The notes: generated by a model from the letters alone, not told the origin. A DNA stretch of 64,000 bases from Jeotgalibacillus sp. R-1-5s-1 (GCF_004405105.1 NZ_SORW01000022.1:1-64000), one strand, 5' to 3'. Shown: positions 24,408 to 33,839, numbered from the stretch's first letter. Numbers and translations are program-made.

Positions 24408-24662
24408 TTATTTTTTATTTATCATGTTTGACAATGTATTAAAGTCAATTGATTTCCCTTTTGCGGTAATGGTCTGCACAATTTTATCTTCCATATCTTT
24501 AGCGACCGGTTTGTTTGCCGCTTCCGATACCTGCCGGATAAGTTTCCTGACAGTTTTTTCATCACGAAAATCAGCGTTTTGAAACGCATTCGCCAGCGCA
24601 AACATCTTTTCCATGCTGACACCAGTTTTACTCTCCATTTTTTTAAAGAAAGCATCGTTCAT
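24408..24662 (-). CDS. spoVIF: Stage VI sporulation protein F (SpoVIF)
   Basis: 84 residues, matching recalled B. subtilis YjcC/SpoVIF in length and pattern (FFKKMESKTGVSMEKMFALA, NADFRDEKTVRKLI, and KDMEDKIVQTI). SpoVIF acts late in the mother cell and is needed for proper spore coat assembly. The ATG at 24662 has AAAGGAGG 7 bp upstream; a TTG one codon earlier is less likely. The gene keeps its place near yjcG and the spore genes. Confidence 0.87.
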   Translation of the reverse strand: MNDAFFKKMESKTGVSMEKMFALANAFQNADFRDEKTVRKLIRQVSEAANKPVAKDMEDKIVQTITAKGKSIDFNTLSNMINKK

Positions 24663-24702
24663 CAAGATTCCTCCTTTTATGTTCTCTGATAATCAAAGGA
24701 TG

Positions 24703-24732
24703 AAAAGGCGGCATCATAGTAGATTCCGCCTT
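24703..24732 (-). terminator. Terminator of the yjcZ-type peptide gene
   Basis: On the minus strand AAGGCGG pairs with CCGCCTT, followed by TTC after a short T-run. It lies 7 bp past the stop. Confidence 0.75.
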
Positions 24733-24738
24733 ACTCTT

Positions 24739-24858
24739 TTAAACGAAGCTTGCACCAACAATAATCAGCAGAATAAACAGAACCACAATCAGGATAAAAG
24801 TTGAATAACCCCCACCGTAGCCATATCCACAGCCGCCATAGCCATATCCGTAGCCCAT
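24739..24858 (-). CDS. YjcZ-family sporulation peptide
   Basis: 39 residues. The N-terminal half is Gly/Tyr-rich ([18 protein letters not shown]) and the C-terminal half is one membrane helix ([19 protein letters not shown]). This is the YjcZ/SscA sporulation protein layout. A strong ribosome site (GGAGGTGAGGAG) precedes the ATG. It is probably made in the mother cell or forespore and associated with the spore envelope. It was found by direct reading, as it is too short for most gene finders. Confidence 0.88.
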   Translation of the reverse strand: MGYGYGYGGCGYGYGGGYSTFILIVVLFILLIIVGASFV

Positions 24859-24917
24859 CTCCTCACCTCCCTGCTATCTACATCATATGTAGAAGACAAA
24901 AAGAAGAGTGGGCACTA

Positions 24918-25277
24918 TTAATTGGTTTTTGGTTTAAAAATCAGTGCTCCAATAAAACCAAAGATAATCGCAGCAGATATCCCCGAGCTTGTAACTTCAA
25001 ACATACCGGTCATTACACCAATAACGCCGTGCTTTTCAGCCTCAGCCATTGCCCCGTGCAGCAAGGCATTTCCAAACGAAGTGATTGGCACAGTTGCTCC
25101 CGCTCCCGCAAAATCAATTAATGGTTCATAAAGATCAAACGCCTCCAGTAAAGCACCCGCAACGACTAATGTACTCAGGGTATGAGCAGGCGTCAATTTA
25201 AATGCATCCATCATGATCTGTCCAATTACACAAATCAATCCCCCCACAATAAACGCCCAGAAAAACATCATCCACAT
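24918..25277 (-). CDS. spoVAE: Stage V sporulation protein AE (SpoVAEb)
   Basis: 119-residue membrane protein with four hydrophobic segments. It shares with SpoVAC the stretch [21 protein letters not shown], typical of the SpoVAC/SpoVAEb channel family that moves dipicolinic acid into spores and out at germination. Its ATG overlaps the spoVAD stop; GGGAGGAG lies 7 bp upstream. It is the last gene of the operon lipoprotein-spoVAC-spoVAD-spoVAE. Confidence 0.9.
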   Translation of the reverse strand: MWMMFFWAFIVGGLICVIGQIMMDAFKLTPAHTLSTLVVAGALLEAFDLYEPLIDFAGAGATVPITSFGNALLHGAMAEAEKHGVIGVMTGMFEVTSSGISAAIIFGFIGALIFKPKTN

Positions 25278-26296
25278 CAGACCACTCCTCCCTTATGACT
25301 CGTAATCGCAACGGCATGGGCGATACAGGGTATCGTTTCTTTTTGCTGAAAACTGAGTGGGGATAATAGAGCGCCAGTTGCAACTGATAATATTCTTTTC
25401 ATGTTACCGGCTTTCAGTTCATCCAGAAAGTAACCGTAGATCATCAGCGCTGAACACGCAGGTCCACTTGCACCGGCAAGTACTTCAGGACGATTTCCGT
25501 AAATCATTTTTCCACAATCAAGGAATTTTTCATCCGGTATACTGACCCCCCGTTCAGATAATATATCTTTTGTGATACTGTGACCGATCTCTGCAAGGTC
25601 ACCCGTCACGATAAAATCATAATCGTCAACCGTATCACCAGAGTGAATAAAGTGTCTTTCAATCACATCTGCCGCGGCAAGCGACATCGCTGCTCCCATA
25701 TTAAATGGGTCCGATACGTTAATATCCCTGACCCGGCCGATTGTTGCTTTTTCAATATAGGCTTGTGCCAGTGGATCTGTGCTTTTTCCAACGAGTACGA
25801 CACCGGCACCTGTAACAGTCCATTGTGCTGTAGGAGGTTTCTGACCGCCATATTCAGTCGGATAACGAAACTGTTTTTCAACGGCAGCATTATGACTCGA
25901 TGCGCCTGTCAGGACTTTTTCGCAATAGCCTCCATCAATTAATGCAGCAGAAAGCGCTAATCCCTGCATGGAGGTTGCACATGCACTGAATAGACCAAGG
26001 TACGGAATATCAAACTGTCTTGCTGCAAATCCTGATGGCGTCAGCTGATTAATTAAGTCTCCCATTAATAGAGCATCTACTTCTGATTCAGTGACCTGCC
26101 CTTTTTCGAGTGAGTTTGTGATCGATTTTTCAATCAGACTTCTTTGTGCCTTCTCAAAGCTTTTCTCCTCGTTATACAAATCGTCCGAAAAAAAATCAAA
26201 ATGCTTGGCAAAAGGACTCTCTTTTTCAAATGGCCCTCCTGAAATGCCGGCCGATAAGATAGCGGGTTTTGATTCGAATATCCACGTTTTTGTCAT
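25277..26296 (-). CDS. spoVAD: Stage V sporulation protein AD (SpoVAD)
   Basis: 339 residues with the thiolase-like fold of SpoVAD, the dipicolinate-binding protein at the spore inner membrane. Visible motifs: [35 protein letters not shown] and [16 protein letters not shown]. The ATG at 26296 overlaps the TGA of spoVAC (TGATG), with GGGGGG upstream as the ribosome site. Translational coupling with both neighbours is clear. Confidence 0.92.
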   Translation of the reverse strand: MTKTWIFESKPAILSAGISGGPFEKESPFAKHFDFFSDDLYNEEKSFEKAQRSLIEKSITNSLEKGQVTESEVDALLMGDLINQLTPSGFAARQFDIPYLGLFSACATSMQGLALSAALIDGGYCEKVLTGASSHNAAVEKQFRYPTEYGGQKPPTAQWTVTGAGVVLVGKSTDPLAQAYIEKATIGRVRDINVSDPFNMGAAMSLAAADVIERHFIHSGDTVDDYDFIVTGDLAEIGHSITKDILSERGVSIPDEKFLDCGKMIYGNRPEVLAGASGPACSALMIYGYFLDELKAGNMKRILSVATGALLSPLSFQQKETIPCIAHAVAITSHKGGVV

Positions 26297-26754
26297 CACA
26301 GAACCCCCCATTGTATGAGAAGCGTTTTAATGAGCGCGAGAAAAAAAGCGGATACGACACCATATACAATGACTGATCCTGCAAGCTTAAAAATATTCCC
26401 CCCAACACCGAGCACCAGCCCTTCACTACGATGCTCAATGGCTGCACTCACTACAGCATTGCCAAATCCTGTAACCGGAACAGCACTACCCGCTCCTGCA
26501 AATTGACCTAATTTGTTATATAACCCGAAGCCGGTCAGAAGCATGGATAAAAAGACCATAATTGAAACTGTTGGATTCCCTGCTGTCTGTTCAGTAAAAG
26601 GGAAATAAATAATCAGCAGTACCGTGACAAGCTGACCGATTGTACAAATAATGCCTCCAACAACAAATGCTTTTATGCAGTTTTTAACGAGAGGTCTCTT
26701 TTTATCATGCCGCGATGTTTCAGCCTGGAACAGCGGTTCTTTTTGTTGACTCAT
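26296..26754 (-). CDS. spoVAC: Stage V sporulation protein AC (SpoVAC)
   Basis: 152-residue membrane protein. The motif FAGAGSAVPVTGFGNAVVSAA and the N-terminal GGIICTIGQLV region mark the SpoVAC family, which acts as a mechanosensitive dipicolinate channel. It follows the lipoprotein gene by 13 bp and overlaps spoVAD. Confidence 0.92.
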   Translation of the reverse strand: MSQQKEPLFQAETSRHDKKRPLVKNCIKAFVVGGIICTIGQLVTVLLIIYFPFTEQTAGNPTVSIMVFLSMLLTGFGLYNKLGQFAGAGSAVPVTGFGNAVVSAAIEHRSEGLVLGVGGNIFKLAGSVIVYGVVSAFFLALIKTLLIQWGVL

Positions 26755-26767
26755 CTTATGCAGCTCC

Positions 26768-27196
26768 CTATGTCAGCTCATTCTTTAATGAAATGATTTT
26801 CTTCATTTCACTTAAAGCCTCTTTTTCAGATATGTTTTTTTGTGATAACTTTTCAAAAAGCTGAAACGATTCAAGGAAAATCTTATAATCACTCGACAAC
26901 GTAATTTCCTGATCCGGATATTGATCCTTAAGCCACGCCTCAAGATCTTTTTCAATTCCTTTCATATCAAAACGGTATAAATGCTTCACCTTATAGCTGA
27001 TCAGCAGTGAAGAATCTGCCGCAATCACAACTGTGTCATATAATTCCTTCGTATCCTCCAGCCGTTCAGCAATCTGAGTAATGGTTTCCTCCTGTGAAGT
27101 ATGGATCACTGCATGAGAGGCTCCTTTTTCTTCAAACAAAACGCAGCCGGATAAAATCGAACTGATTAATATGACAACTATTAATCCTTTTTTCAT
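26768..27196 (-). CDS. YhcN/YlaJ-type sporulation lipoprotein
   Basis: 142 residues. The signal peptide ends in the lipobox ISSILSGC (Cys at 18). The body follows the YhcN/YlaJ pattern: HTSQEETITQIAERLEDTKELYDTVVIAAD, read in two parts, then ISYKVKHLYRFDMKGIEKDL. These lipoproteins sit on the forespore inner membrane. It is the first gene of the short spoVAC-AD-AE operon, an arrangement also known from the spoVA2mob germination operons. Confidence 0.8.
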   Translation of the reverse strand: MKKGLIVVILISSILSGCVLFEEKGASHAVIHTSQEETITQIAERLEDTKELYDTVVIAADSSLLISYKVKHLYRFDMKGIEKDLEAWLKDQYPDQEITLSSDYKIFLESFQLFEKLSQKNISEKEALSEMKKIISLKNELT

Positions 27197-27343
27197 ACCA
27201 TCGCCTCTTTATCATTTATATAGCAGTAGTCTGCTTCACTTTTTAAGTTTTCATGCCCAATTTTTAAAATAACGGCGAATGACCACTCCATGTGATTCCA
27301 AATTGAATACCGTATAGAGAATCCAATAAAAGGAGGAGAAAAA

Positions 27344-27865
27344 ATGGGTTGCTGTGGTAAGAATAATGATGTAGCTGGAGATCGCTTTGACCGCAATTGC
27401 GTTTGTGAGGTTGTACGCGCGATTAAAGATATCCAGGATAACGCAGTTGATGTGGATTGCCAGCCTTGTTTAACAAACTGTTTTCTTGAGCCGCTGGGTG
27501 ATCTTGTTGCACCTTCAAGACGCCGCCGTGCGGATACACGCGTATTCGTACTAAAAACAAAGGATGGTTCACCATTCCATGCTTTTTATAGAGACGGTGA
27601 CAAGTACGACCATGACTGTATTTCTGTCTTTTTCCGAGTGGAGAGCATTTTTGATGGCTGCTGTGCCACGTTGAGAGTGCTTGAGCCGAAGGATAAGGAA
27701 GGAAAAGAAGTGGACCTTCTGAATGAATGCGGCACGAAAATTAAGCTGGGCAAGTTATGTAAGGTATACGATTTTGAATCAACTGACAGCTGTATTACGG
27801 TTGATTTGAGCTGCTTCTGCGCTGTGCAGTGTATCAAGGACGTTTATCTCGGTATTTGCGACTAA
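27344..27865 (+). CDS. cotZ: Spore coat protein of the CotY/CotZ family
   Basis: 173 residues with about 16 cysteines, as expected for this crust/outer coat family. Signatures: MGCCGKN at the start, FDRNCVCEVVRAIKDIQD, DCQPCLTNCFLEPLG, and the C-terminal TVDLSCFCAVQCIKDVYLG. The ribosome site AAAGGAGG is 8 bp upstream. CotZ and CotY cannot be separated here; cotZ is given because B. subtilis cotO lies next to cotZ and this gene lies next to cotO. Confidence 0.87.
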   Translation: MGCCGKNNDVAGDRFDRNCVCEVVRAIKDIQDNAVDVDCQPCLTNCFLEPLGDLVAPSRRRRADTRVFVLKTKDGSPFHAFYRDGDKYDHDCISVFFRVESIFDGCCATLRVLEPKDKEGKEVDLLNECGTKIKLGKLCKVYDFESTDSCITVDLSCFCAVQCIKDVYLGICD

Positions 27866-27893
27866 CGAAGGGAACTCCCTGATCTTTCTAAAA

Positions 27894-27925
27894 AAACCGG
27901 AATCCTTATTGGATTTCGGTTTCTT
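27894..27925 (+). terminator. Terminator of the coat protein gene
   Basis: AAACCGGAATCC pairs with GGATTTCGGTTT (one G-T pair), followed by a C/T-rich tail. Confidence 0.75.
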
Positions 27926-27947
27926 CAATTTTGTTGATATGTAAACC

Positions 27948-28059
27948 GGGCCGGATTCCCCCTTCGCTTTCCACGGCCGGGCGGTGAACCCCTTGTGCTT
28001 CGCACAATGGGTTCACCTGTCCCTTCACTGCCGTAGGAGTCTTCGGGGAAATCCGGCCC
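27948..28059 (-). repeat. Family A palindromic repeat, complete
   Basis: Reverse orientation. Outer arms GGGCCGGATTCCCC and GGGGAAATCCGGCCC pair with one mismatch or bulge. Core stems in the forward sense: ACGGC/GCCGT (a third variant of this stem), GGTGAACCC/GGGTTCACC and TGTGC-GAA-GCACA. It lies between converging cotZ and cotO. Confidence 0.9.
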
Positions 28060-28152
28060 TCTGAATATTAGTTACCTTTCAAAATTAAACGTCATGACAA
28101 CTAAGACAAAAACGCAACAAAAGGTTTTTTATAAAAAAAGTATCACAGCTGA

Positions 28153-28623
28153 TTATTGAATCATGATAGCTTGAAGATCCTTCTTTTTGTATTCAGTGAT
28201 ATCTCCCGAGAGTGTTTTAATTTCGAATAGTTCTCCTTTTATTGAATGAAGATAACCGTTCACTGGTTCTCCTTCGTTAAAAGTAAATATACAACTGTAA
28301 GGTGCTCTTCTTCCTGCGAAGGAATGAAGGTAATCCATTTTTTCTGTCAATGTCATTTTGCGGAACGGTTTTAATTCTGTAAAAAAAGGCAGTGCTTTTT
28401 GCTTTGTTTCTTTCTTTTCAGCAATGGGCTCTTCTACCGGTTTTTTATGTTCGGTTTCTTTTTCTACAAATTCAAGCGGAGGTAATGGGACCTTCTTTTT
28501 AGGTACGGGTTTTTGCACATCGGCTGATGACTGATAAACATGCTGCATAACCGGTTTCACTGACTTGAAATCAGGCTGATTCACATACAGCAACGGTTTT
28601 CCTGACTGACTCTTTTGATCCAT
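28153..28623 (-). CDS. cotO: Spore coat protein CotO family
   Basis: 156 residues. The N-terminal and middle parts are low-complexity and rich in Lys, Pro and Glu (PVPKKKVPLPPLEFVEKE). The conserved C-terminal domain FRKMTLTEKMDYLHSFAGRRAPYSCIF (in parts), GEPVNGYLHSIKGELFEIK is that of CotO/YjbX. CotO controls assembly of the outer coat. AAGGAGG precedes the ATG at 28623. It keeps the fabI-cotO-cotZ order of B. subtilis. Confidence 0.83.
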   Translation of the reverse strand: MDQKSQSGKPLLYVNQPDFKSVKPVMQHVYQSSADVQKPVPKKKVPLPPLEFVEKETEHKKPVEEPIAEKKETKQKALPFFTELKPFRKMTLTEKMDYLHSFAGRRAPYSCIFTFNEGEPVNGYLHSIKGELFEIKTLSGDITEYKKKDLQAIMIQ

Positions 28624-28702
28624 CAAGATCCCTCCTTGTATGGTAAACGATATGCAGGTTTTCGGAAATCTATTCAGCCCTTCAATTACCAGCCCTTTTT
28701 TC

Positions 28703-28735
28703 AAAAAAAGCCGCCTGACACAATGGTCAGACAGC
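28703..28735 (-). terminator. Terminator of fabI
   Basis: On the minus strand GCTGTCTGAC pairs with GTCAGGCGGC (one G-T pair), followed by seven T. Confidence 0.88.
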
Positions 28736-28741
28736 TTTTGA

Positions 28742-29515
28742 TTAACCTACAATATGATAGCCCGAGTCCACATGAAGATTTTCTCCTGTTAATCCTCTTG
28801 AGTAATCGCTGAACAAAAATGCAGCGGTATCCCCAACTTCTTCCGGAGTCGTATTTCTTCTAAGAGGCGCTTTTTCTTCAATTTCTTTCAGAATTGAATT
28901 AAAATCGCTGATTCCTTTTGCAGAAAGTGTACGGATCGGGCCGGCTGAAATCGAGTTAACCCGGATCTGGTCTTTACCAAGATCCCCAGCCAGATAACGG
29001 ACACTTGCTTCAAGAGAGGCTTTGGCGACACCCATTACATTGTAATTGGGAAGGATGCGCTCTCCGCCAAGGTAAGTTAGCGTGACAATACTTCCACCTT
29101 CAGTCATTAAAGGGCGTGCCTCTTTTGCAACAGCTGTCAGTGAATATGAGCTGATGTTGTGAGCAAGTAAGAAGTTATCACGGTTTGTACTTAAGTATTC
29201 ACCCTGAAGGTCCTCTTTTTCAGCGAAAGCAATACAGTGAGCGAATCCGTGGATCACGCCTGCTTTTTCTTTAATAATGTTAAAGCATTCTTTGATTTCT
29301 TCATCATTTGTGATGTCACAAGGAAGAATCAGCTCGTGATTTCCTTCAAGTGTGCTGACGAGATCACGGACAGGTTTCTCAAATCTTTCCCCTGCATATG
29401 TAAAAATCAGATTGGCTCCTGCCTGATCAAGTGACTTAGCGATTCCCCATGCGATGCTGCGCTTATTTGCCACACCCATGACGACGATGGTTTTTCCTTT
29501 TAACGATAAGCTCAT
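28742..29515 (-). CDS. fabI: Enoyl-[acyl-carrier-protein] reductase FabI
   Basis: 257-residue short-chain reductase that performs the last reduction of each fatty acid elongation cycle. N-terminal dinucleotide site VVMGVANKRSIAWGIA. The catalytic residues are visible as Tyr in SLTYLGGERI-type context and NYNVMGVAK with its Tyr and Lys. A perfect FapR operator lies 28 bp before the start, so it belongs to the malonyl-CoA-controlled lipid regulon with fabH-fabF. Confidence 0.95.
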   Translation of the reverse strand: MSLSLKGKTIVVMGVANKRSIAWGIAKSLDQAGANLIFTYAGERFEKPVRDLVSTLEGNHELILPCDITNDEEIKECFNIIKEKAGVIHGFAHCIAFAEKEDLQGEYLSTNRDNFLLAHNISSYSLTAVAKEARPLMTEGGSIVTLTYLGGERILPNYNVMGVAKASLEASVRYLAGDLGKDQIRVNSISAGPIRTLSAKGISDFNSILKEIEEKAPLRRNTTPEEVGDTAAFLFSDYSRGLTGENLHVDSGYHIVG

Positions 29516-29542
29516 TGTTGGCCTCCTGTTTTAGAACAAGTT

Positions 29543-29561
29543 ATTAGTACCTGATACTAAT
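29543..29561 (-). promoter_or_regulatory. FapR operator of fabI
   Basis: ATTAGTACCTGATACTAAT is a near-palindrome that matches the known FapR box of Bacillus. It lies just upstream of the fabI ribosome site, and repression is relieved by malonyl-CoA in the known system. Confidence 0.9.
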
Positions 29562-29617
29562 TTAGCATATTCATGATGATTTTATCAATGATATGTATTT
29601 ATTTTTATAAAATCGGT

Positions 29618-29724
29618 GGCTGGGACATCCTGCGCTTTCCGTGGCCGGGCGGTGAACCCCTTGTGCTTCGCACAATGGTTTCACCTGTCCCTTTCCGCCA
29701 CAGGAGTCTCCGGATGTCCCAGCC
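29618..29724 (-). repeat. Family A palindromic repeat, complete
   Basis: Reverse orientation. Outer arms GGCTGGGACATCC and GGATGTCCCAGCC pair perfectly over 13 bp. Core stems GTGGC/GCCAC and GGTGAACCC/GGTTTCACC are intact. It lies between the fabI promoter region and the end of mgtE. Confidence 0.9.
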
Positions 29725-29766
29725 CCCTTTATGATAATGAAGTAAAATTCATTTTTATCAAAAACC

Positions 29767-29817
29767 GGACCACCCACACCCTTCTCTGCTGCAGGAGTCT
29801 ACGGGTGTGGGTGGTCC
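29767..29817 (-). repeat. Family A internal-deletion derivative forming a terminator
   Basis: Arms GGACCACCCACACCC and GGGTGTGGGTGGTCC pair perfectly over 15 bp. The 21-nt loop is TTCTCTGCTGCAGGAGTCTAC, split as TTCTCTGCTGC and AGGAGTCTAC, identical in layout to the right end of a reverse family A core, so nearly the whole core is missing. Poly-A lies on the left and TTTTT on the right; it is a likely terminator for mgtE. Confidence 0.85.
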
Positions 29818-29828
29818 TTTTTAACATA

Positions 29829-31202
29829 CTATAAATAACTCATAAACGAAGTTGCGATTCCGAAATAAATAAGAATACTGATAATATCGTTAATTGTTGT
29901 GATAAATGGGCCGGATGCAACGGCAGGGTCGATGTTGAAGCGGTGCATGACGAGTGGGACGAGCGATCCCGCAAGTGTTGCTACGATCAGTGAGGCGAAA
30001 ATGGATATGCCGACCAGGACCCCTAGGAAGAATGAATCCTGCCAGACGTAGACGATGCCGATTACGATGACACCACATATGCTGCCTGTAATAAAGCCAG
30101 TTCCAGCTTCTCTTAAAATCAACTTCATTTTACTTTCGTCTTTGATATCACCGGTTGCGATGCTTCTGACTGCAACGGCGAGTGCCTGAGTGCCTGTATT
30201 TCCTGCCATTCCGGCAATAAGTGGGATAAATACCGCAAGAATCGCCACCTGTTCAAGGGTGTCTTCAAAGCGGCCAATAAGATTAGCCGTCATCATTCCT
30301 AAAAATAATAAGGCAATCAGCCAAGGCAGACGTTTTCTCGCTGCACGAAACGGCGTACGGTCCCGGGAGTCCATATCTGATATCCCGGCAAGCTTGGAGT
30401 AGTCATCTGAAGCCTCTTCTTCAAGAACGTCGATAATATCATCAACTGTGATAATCCCCAATAGATGATTTTGAAAATCCACTACAGGAAGTGCAAGAAA
30501 GTCATAATCCTTCATGGTACGGGCAACATCTTCCTGGTCATCTCCGACCGATACCGACACAACACGCTCTGACATAATATCTTTAATGAGTACATCTTCA
30601 TCAGACGTGATCAGGTCTCTCAGGGATACAACACCTACAAGTTTTCTATCTTCATTTATGACAAATGTATAATAGATCGTCTCGGCGCCAGGCGCTTTGT
30701 TTCTTAAGATTGCCATGGCAGATCTAACAGTAGAATGCTCAGGAATCGAGACAAACTCTGTCGTCATAATAGAACCGGCTGTATATTCCTCATAATGCAG
30801 AAGATTTTTGATTTCCTCTGCCGATTCTTTATCCATGATCGTTAAGTAGCTTGCTACCTGGTCTTTATCGAGTTCATTCAGCACATCAACCGCGTCATCT
30901 GTGTACATGTGAGAAAGCAGATCAGCAGCATATTGAGGATTCATCTCTGCAAAAAGCGGCTCATAGTCTTCATCATCTGCATCAATGTTTTCCATTATTT
31001 CTCCCATTTCTTCGGGAGACAGATACTCGTATATTTTCACACGTTGTGAAGGTTCCAGGCGGAAATAAAATTGTGCACGATCATAAGGGTGCAGATCAAA
31101 ATATTCTTCCCTGAACGTATCAAAATCATTTTGTTCCAGTAAATTTATCAGCAATACTTCATCAAATACTTTTTGTTCATTATCCATTTGCTGTTCAGCC
31201 AT
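29829..31202 (-). CDS. mgtE: Magnesium transporter MgtE
   Basis: 457 residues. MgtE N-domain (about 20-125), two CBS domains (about 130-255) and a five-helix transmembrane pore domain (about 280-455) containing GNTGTQALAVAVRSIA and the final ASGPFITTINDIISI motif. It carries Mg2+ across the membrane and is gated by cytoplasmic Mg2+. The ATG at 31202 has AAAGGAGTG upstream; the ATG seven codons earlier lacks one. No M-box riboswitch is visible in the short upstream gap (about 130 bp to prpE). Confidence 0.94.
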   Translation of the reverse strand: MAEQQMDNEQKVFDEVLLINLLEQNDFDTFREEYFDLHPYDRAQFYFRLEPSQRVKIYEYLSPEEMGEIMENIDADDEDYEPLFAEMNPQYAADLLSHMYTDDAVDVLNELDKDQVASYLTIMDKESAEEIKNLLHYEEYTAGSIMTTEFVSIPEHSTVRSAMAILRNKAPGAETIYYTFVINEDRKLVGVVSLRDLITSDEDVLIKDIMSERVVSVSVGDDQEDVARTMKDYDFLALPVVDFQNHLLGIITVDDIIDVLEEEASDDYSKLAGISDMDSRDRTPFRAARKRLPWLIALLFLGMMTANLIGRFEDTLEQVAILAVFIPLIAGMAGNTGTQALAVAVRSIATGDIKDESKMKLILREAGTGFITGSICGVIVIGIVYVWQDSFFLGVLVGISIFASLIVATLAGSLVPLVMHRFNIDPAVASGPFITTINDIISILIYFGIATSFMSYL

Positions 31203-31339
31203 TTTATCTACACTCCTTTCCATCCAAACATAATCATAGCAGGAGTTTGCTTATTTTTCACCGCATATGGTGGTAAACTGATTGAAAAGTGTCTAATTGC
31301 CTGATTCAGAAGGAAAGAATTGAAACTGGAGGCTTTGAT

Positions 31340-32086
31340 ATGAAAATAGATATTATTGGTGACATCCACGGATGCCGGGAAGAATGGATTCAGCTAACAA
31401 AGGAACTCGGTTACGACTGGTCTGGCGGTCTCCCTGTTCACCCGGATGACAGAAAGCTTGCCTTTGTGGGAGACCTGACTGACAGGGGGCCTGACTCACT
31501 CGGTGTCATCCGGGATGTATACGGTATCGTTGAACACCATGGTGGTTATTACGTTCCAGGAAATCACTGCAATAAGCTCTACCGTTATTTCTCAGGAAAT
31601 AATGTAAAAATCGTACACGGTTTAGAAACGACTGTGGAGGAATTAAACAGACTGAACCCTGATGAATACGGTGATATTAAGAACCAATTCATGACTTTAT
31701 ACGAAAAGGCCCCTCTTTACCATATGCTTGATCAGAAAAAGCTGGTCATAGCGCATGCAGGGATCAGAGAGCACGATATCGGTCAGACGAATAAACGCAT
31801 TGCAACCTTTGTGTTATATGGAGACATTACAGGGGAGAAAAACGAAAAAGGTATGCCGGTCAGACGTGATTGGGCTAAGCATTATAAAGGTGACCCGTTT
31901 GTCGTATATGGGCATACTCCTGTTCATGCTCCACGCTTTAAACACAACACAGTCAATATCGATACAGGCTGTGTTTTTGGTAACAAACTCACTGCCCTGA
32001 GGTATCCGGAAATGGACGTTGTCTCAGTTCCTTCTTCAAGGCCTTATGTTCCTGAAAAGTTCAGGGATGAAGAGTTTGAAGCATGA
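31340..32086 (+). CDS. prpE: Bis(5'-nucleosyl)-tetraphosphatase PrpE
   Basis: 248-residue metallophosphatase. The five signature motifs are present: [34 protein letters not shown] and VYGHTPVH. PrpE cleaves diadenosine tetraphosphate asymmetrically and has been linked to spore germination. ATG at 31340 follows CTGGAGG; 17 extra upstream residues would have no ribosome site. It is divergent from mgtE and converges with yjbO. Confidence 0.92.
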   Translation: MKIDIIGDIHGCREEWIQLTKELGYDWSGGLPVHPDDRKLAFVGDLTDRGPDSLGVIRDVYGIVEHHGGYYVPGNHCNKLYRYFSGNNVKIVHGLETTVEELNRLNPDEYGDIKNQFMTLYEKAPLYHMLDQKKLVIAHAGIREHDIGQTNKRIATFVLYGDITGEKNEKGMPVRRDWAKHYKGDPFVVYGHTPVHAPRFKHNTVNIDTGCVFGNKLTALRYPEMDVVSVPSSRPYVPEKFRDEEFEA

Positions 32087-32112
32087 GCCAGCCAACTGCA
32101 GCAGGAAAATGA

Positions 32113-32156
32113 AAACAGTCCTGATTGAAGAATTGAAACTTCAATCAGGACTGTTT
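32113..32156. terminator. Bidirectional terminator between prpE and yjbO
   Basis: An 18-bp perfect stem starts AAACAGTCCTGATTGAAG. The yjbO stop codon lies inside the right arm, so the last codons of yjbO are part of the hairpin. Confidence 0.85.
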
Positions 32157-33052
32157 ATGATGTCTGTTAACATTTGCTGCATATCAAAAGGTACAGGCAC
32201 AAAAATTTGATGGTCCTCTCCTGTTACCGGATGAACAAAAGCAACAGATCGGCAATGAAGCGCCTGTCTTGAAATTATTTCTCTGCTTCCCCCATACAAA
32301 TCGTCCCCTGCCAGTGGGTATCCAAGGTACGAAAAATGAACACGAATTTGATGGGTCCTTCCCGTTTCAAGCCTGATAAACAGGTGACTGAACCCCCGTC
32401 TGCTCTTCTGAACTTCGTAATGAGTGACCGCCCGTTTTCCGGAACTGCTTACCTCACGCTCAATGATGCTGCTGTTTTTTCTCGCAATCGGCAAATCAAT
32501 GGTTCCGGACATTTGAGTGATCTCACCTTCTGCAATCGCTTCATACGTTCTATTAATTTCCTTTTGCTTCTGCATCTCACTCAAAAGATGATGTATATGC
32601 GAATGCTTGGCGATAAGCATAGCTCCTGACGTATCACGATCCAGCCTCGTAACAATGTGAATGCCGGAATAAATACCTTTTTTCAGATAGTATCCGGCAA
32701 GCAGATTGGCAACCGATCCTGACGGATGCTCTCTTGAAGGAATCGTATTCATGACAGGCGGTTTATTGACCACCAGAACATAGTCATCCTCATATACAAT
32801 ATCCAGCGTGGCCTCTTCCGGCTTGAGCTGTTCACTAATCTGCTCTACCGGAAACCAGATTTTCACATGGTCATCCTGCTTTAGTACATAACGGACCGTT
32901 ACTTCATTTTGATTGACTGTAATCAGGCCGCCATCAAATTTGATAGAGGTGAGTGCTCTTTTTGAAACGCCTTTTATTGCCAGAAAATCTCTCAGCAGAA
33001 GTTGATCCTCCTGCTGTTGAACCGTCCATTCGAGCGAAAACTGCTTATCCAT
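32141..33052 (-). CDS. yjbO: RluA-family pseudouridine synthase YjbO
   Basis: 303 residues. The N-terminal S4-like region (about 15-75) is followed by the RluA catalytic domain with [18 protein letters not shown], whose Asp is the nucleophile, [29 protein letters not shown] in two parts, and [11 protein letters not shown]. It converts uridine to pseudouridine in rRNA or tRNA. ATG at 33052 overlaps the nadK stop by 8 bp, so it is translated as the third member of the yjbM-nadK-yjbO unit; a longer start at 33127 would run far into nadK. Confidence 0.88.
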   Translation of the reverse strand: MDKQFSLEWTVQQQEDQLLLRDFLAIKGVSKRALTSIKFDGGLITVNQNEVTVRYVLKQDDHVKIWFPVEQISEQLKPEEATLDIVYEDDYVLVVNKPPVMNTIPSREHPSGSVANLLAGYYLKKGIYSGIHIVTRLDRDTSGAMLIAKHSHIHHLLSEMQKQKEINRTYEAIAEGEITQMSGTIDLPIARKNSSIIEREVSSSGKRAVTHYEVQKSRRGFSHLFIRLETGRTHQIRVHFSYLGYPLAGDDLYGGSREIISRQALHCRSVAFVHPVTGEDHQIFVPVPFDMQQMLTDIINSPD

Positions 33053-33839
33053 CGATAAACGAATCGTGCACCCGCTTCCAGAATGGAAACGGACGGAACC
33101 TTGCAAATCTGATTTTTTCGTCGGCAACGCGGTACTGAATCGATTTCACATCTTTATGTACCAGGGTAAGATGATCAATGGTAATCATAAAATCGGAACG
33201 GTTTACAGGCTTCAGCATACACGTATGATGGGCCGGCATAATGAGAGGGGATCCAACGGTTCTGAACACCCTGTTATTAATTGAAGCCATCTCTGCAAGC
33301 TGAATGGAAGGTAAAGAAGGGTGAATAATCGCCCCGCCGAGCGCTTTATTGTAGGCTGTTGAACCGGAAGGAGTAGAAAGACACAAACCGTCGCCGCGAA
33401 ACACCTCAAAATGCTGGCCGCGAATTTCAACATCCATTACAAGTGTTCCATCCACACTTTTAACGGTTGACTCATTTAAAGCCAGATAGCGCGTTTCACG
33501 TCCACCGCTCTTATAACGGATAATCGCTTCCAAAAGCGGATATTCGATAATCTGATATGGCGTTTTGGCGATCGCAATCACGAGCTTTTCAATCTCATCA
33601 GGGACCCAGTCTGCATAAAATCCGAGATGCCCCGTATGAACCCCTACAAAGGCTGTTTTGGAAAGTCGGGAACTGTAACGGTGAAAAGCATACAAAAGGG
33701 TTCCGTCTCCACCGACAGAAATGACAATCTCAGGTTCATTTTCATCATATTCGAGGTTAAAATCTTTTAAATATGTCCTCATTTTATGCATCAGGGCATT
33801 CGATTTGGCATCCCCTTTTGATGTAATGGCAAATTTCAT
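33045..33839 (-). CDS. nadK: NAD kinase
   Basis: 264 residues (YjbN/PpnK type). The NADK motifs [13 protein letters not shown] (about 47) and ALNESTVKS (about 122), and [23 protein letters not shown], split here as two stretches, are intact. It phosphorylates NAD to NADP with ATP. It overlaps yjbM upstream by 4 bp (ATGA) and yjbO downstream by 8 bp, so the three genes form a coupled operon as in B. subtilis. Confidence 0.95.
   Translation of the reverse strand: MKFAITSKGDAKSNALMHKMRTYLKDFNLEYDENEPEIVISVGGDGTLLYAFHRYSSRLSKTAFVGVHTGHLGFYADWVPDEIEKLVIAIAKTPYQIIEYPLLEAIIRYKSGGRETRYLALNESTVKSVDGTLVMDVEIRGQHFEVFRGDGLCLSTPSGSTAYNKALGGAIIHPSLPSIQLAEMASINNRVFRTVGSPLIMPAHHTCMLKPVNRSDFMITIDHLTLVHKDVKSIQYRVADEKIRFARFRPFPFWKRVHDSFIDG

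Noticed and set aside
31203-31339. M-box riboswitch expected before mgtE
   Set aside because: The gap to prpE is too short and contains none of the conserved M-box structure.
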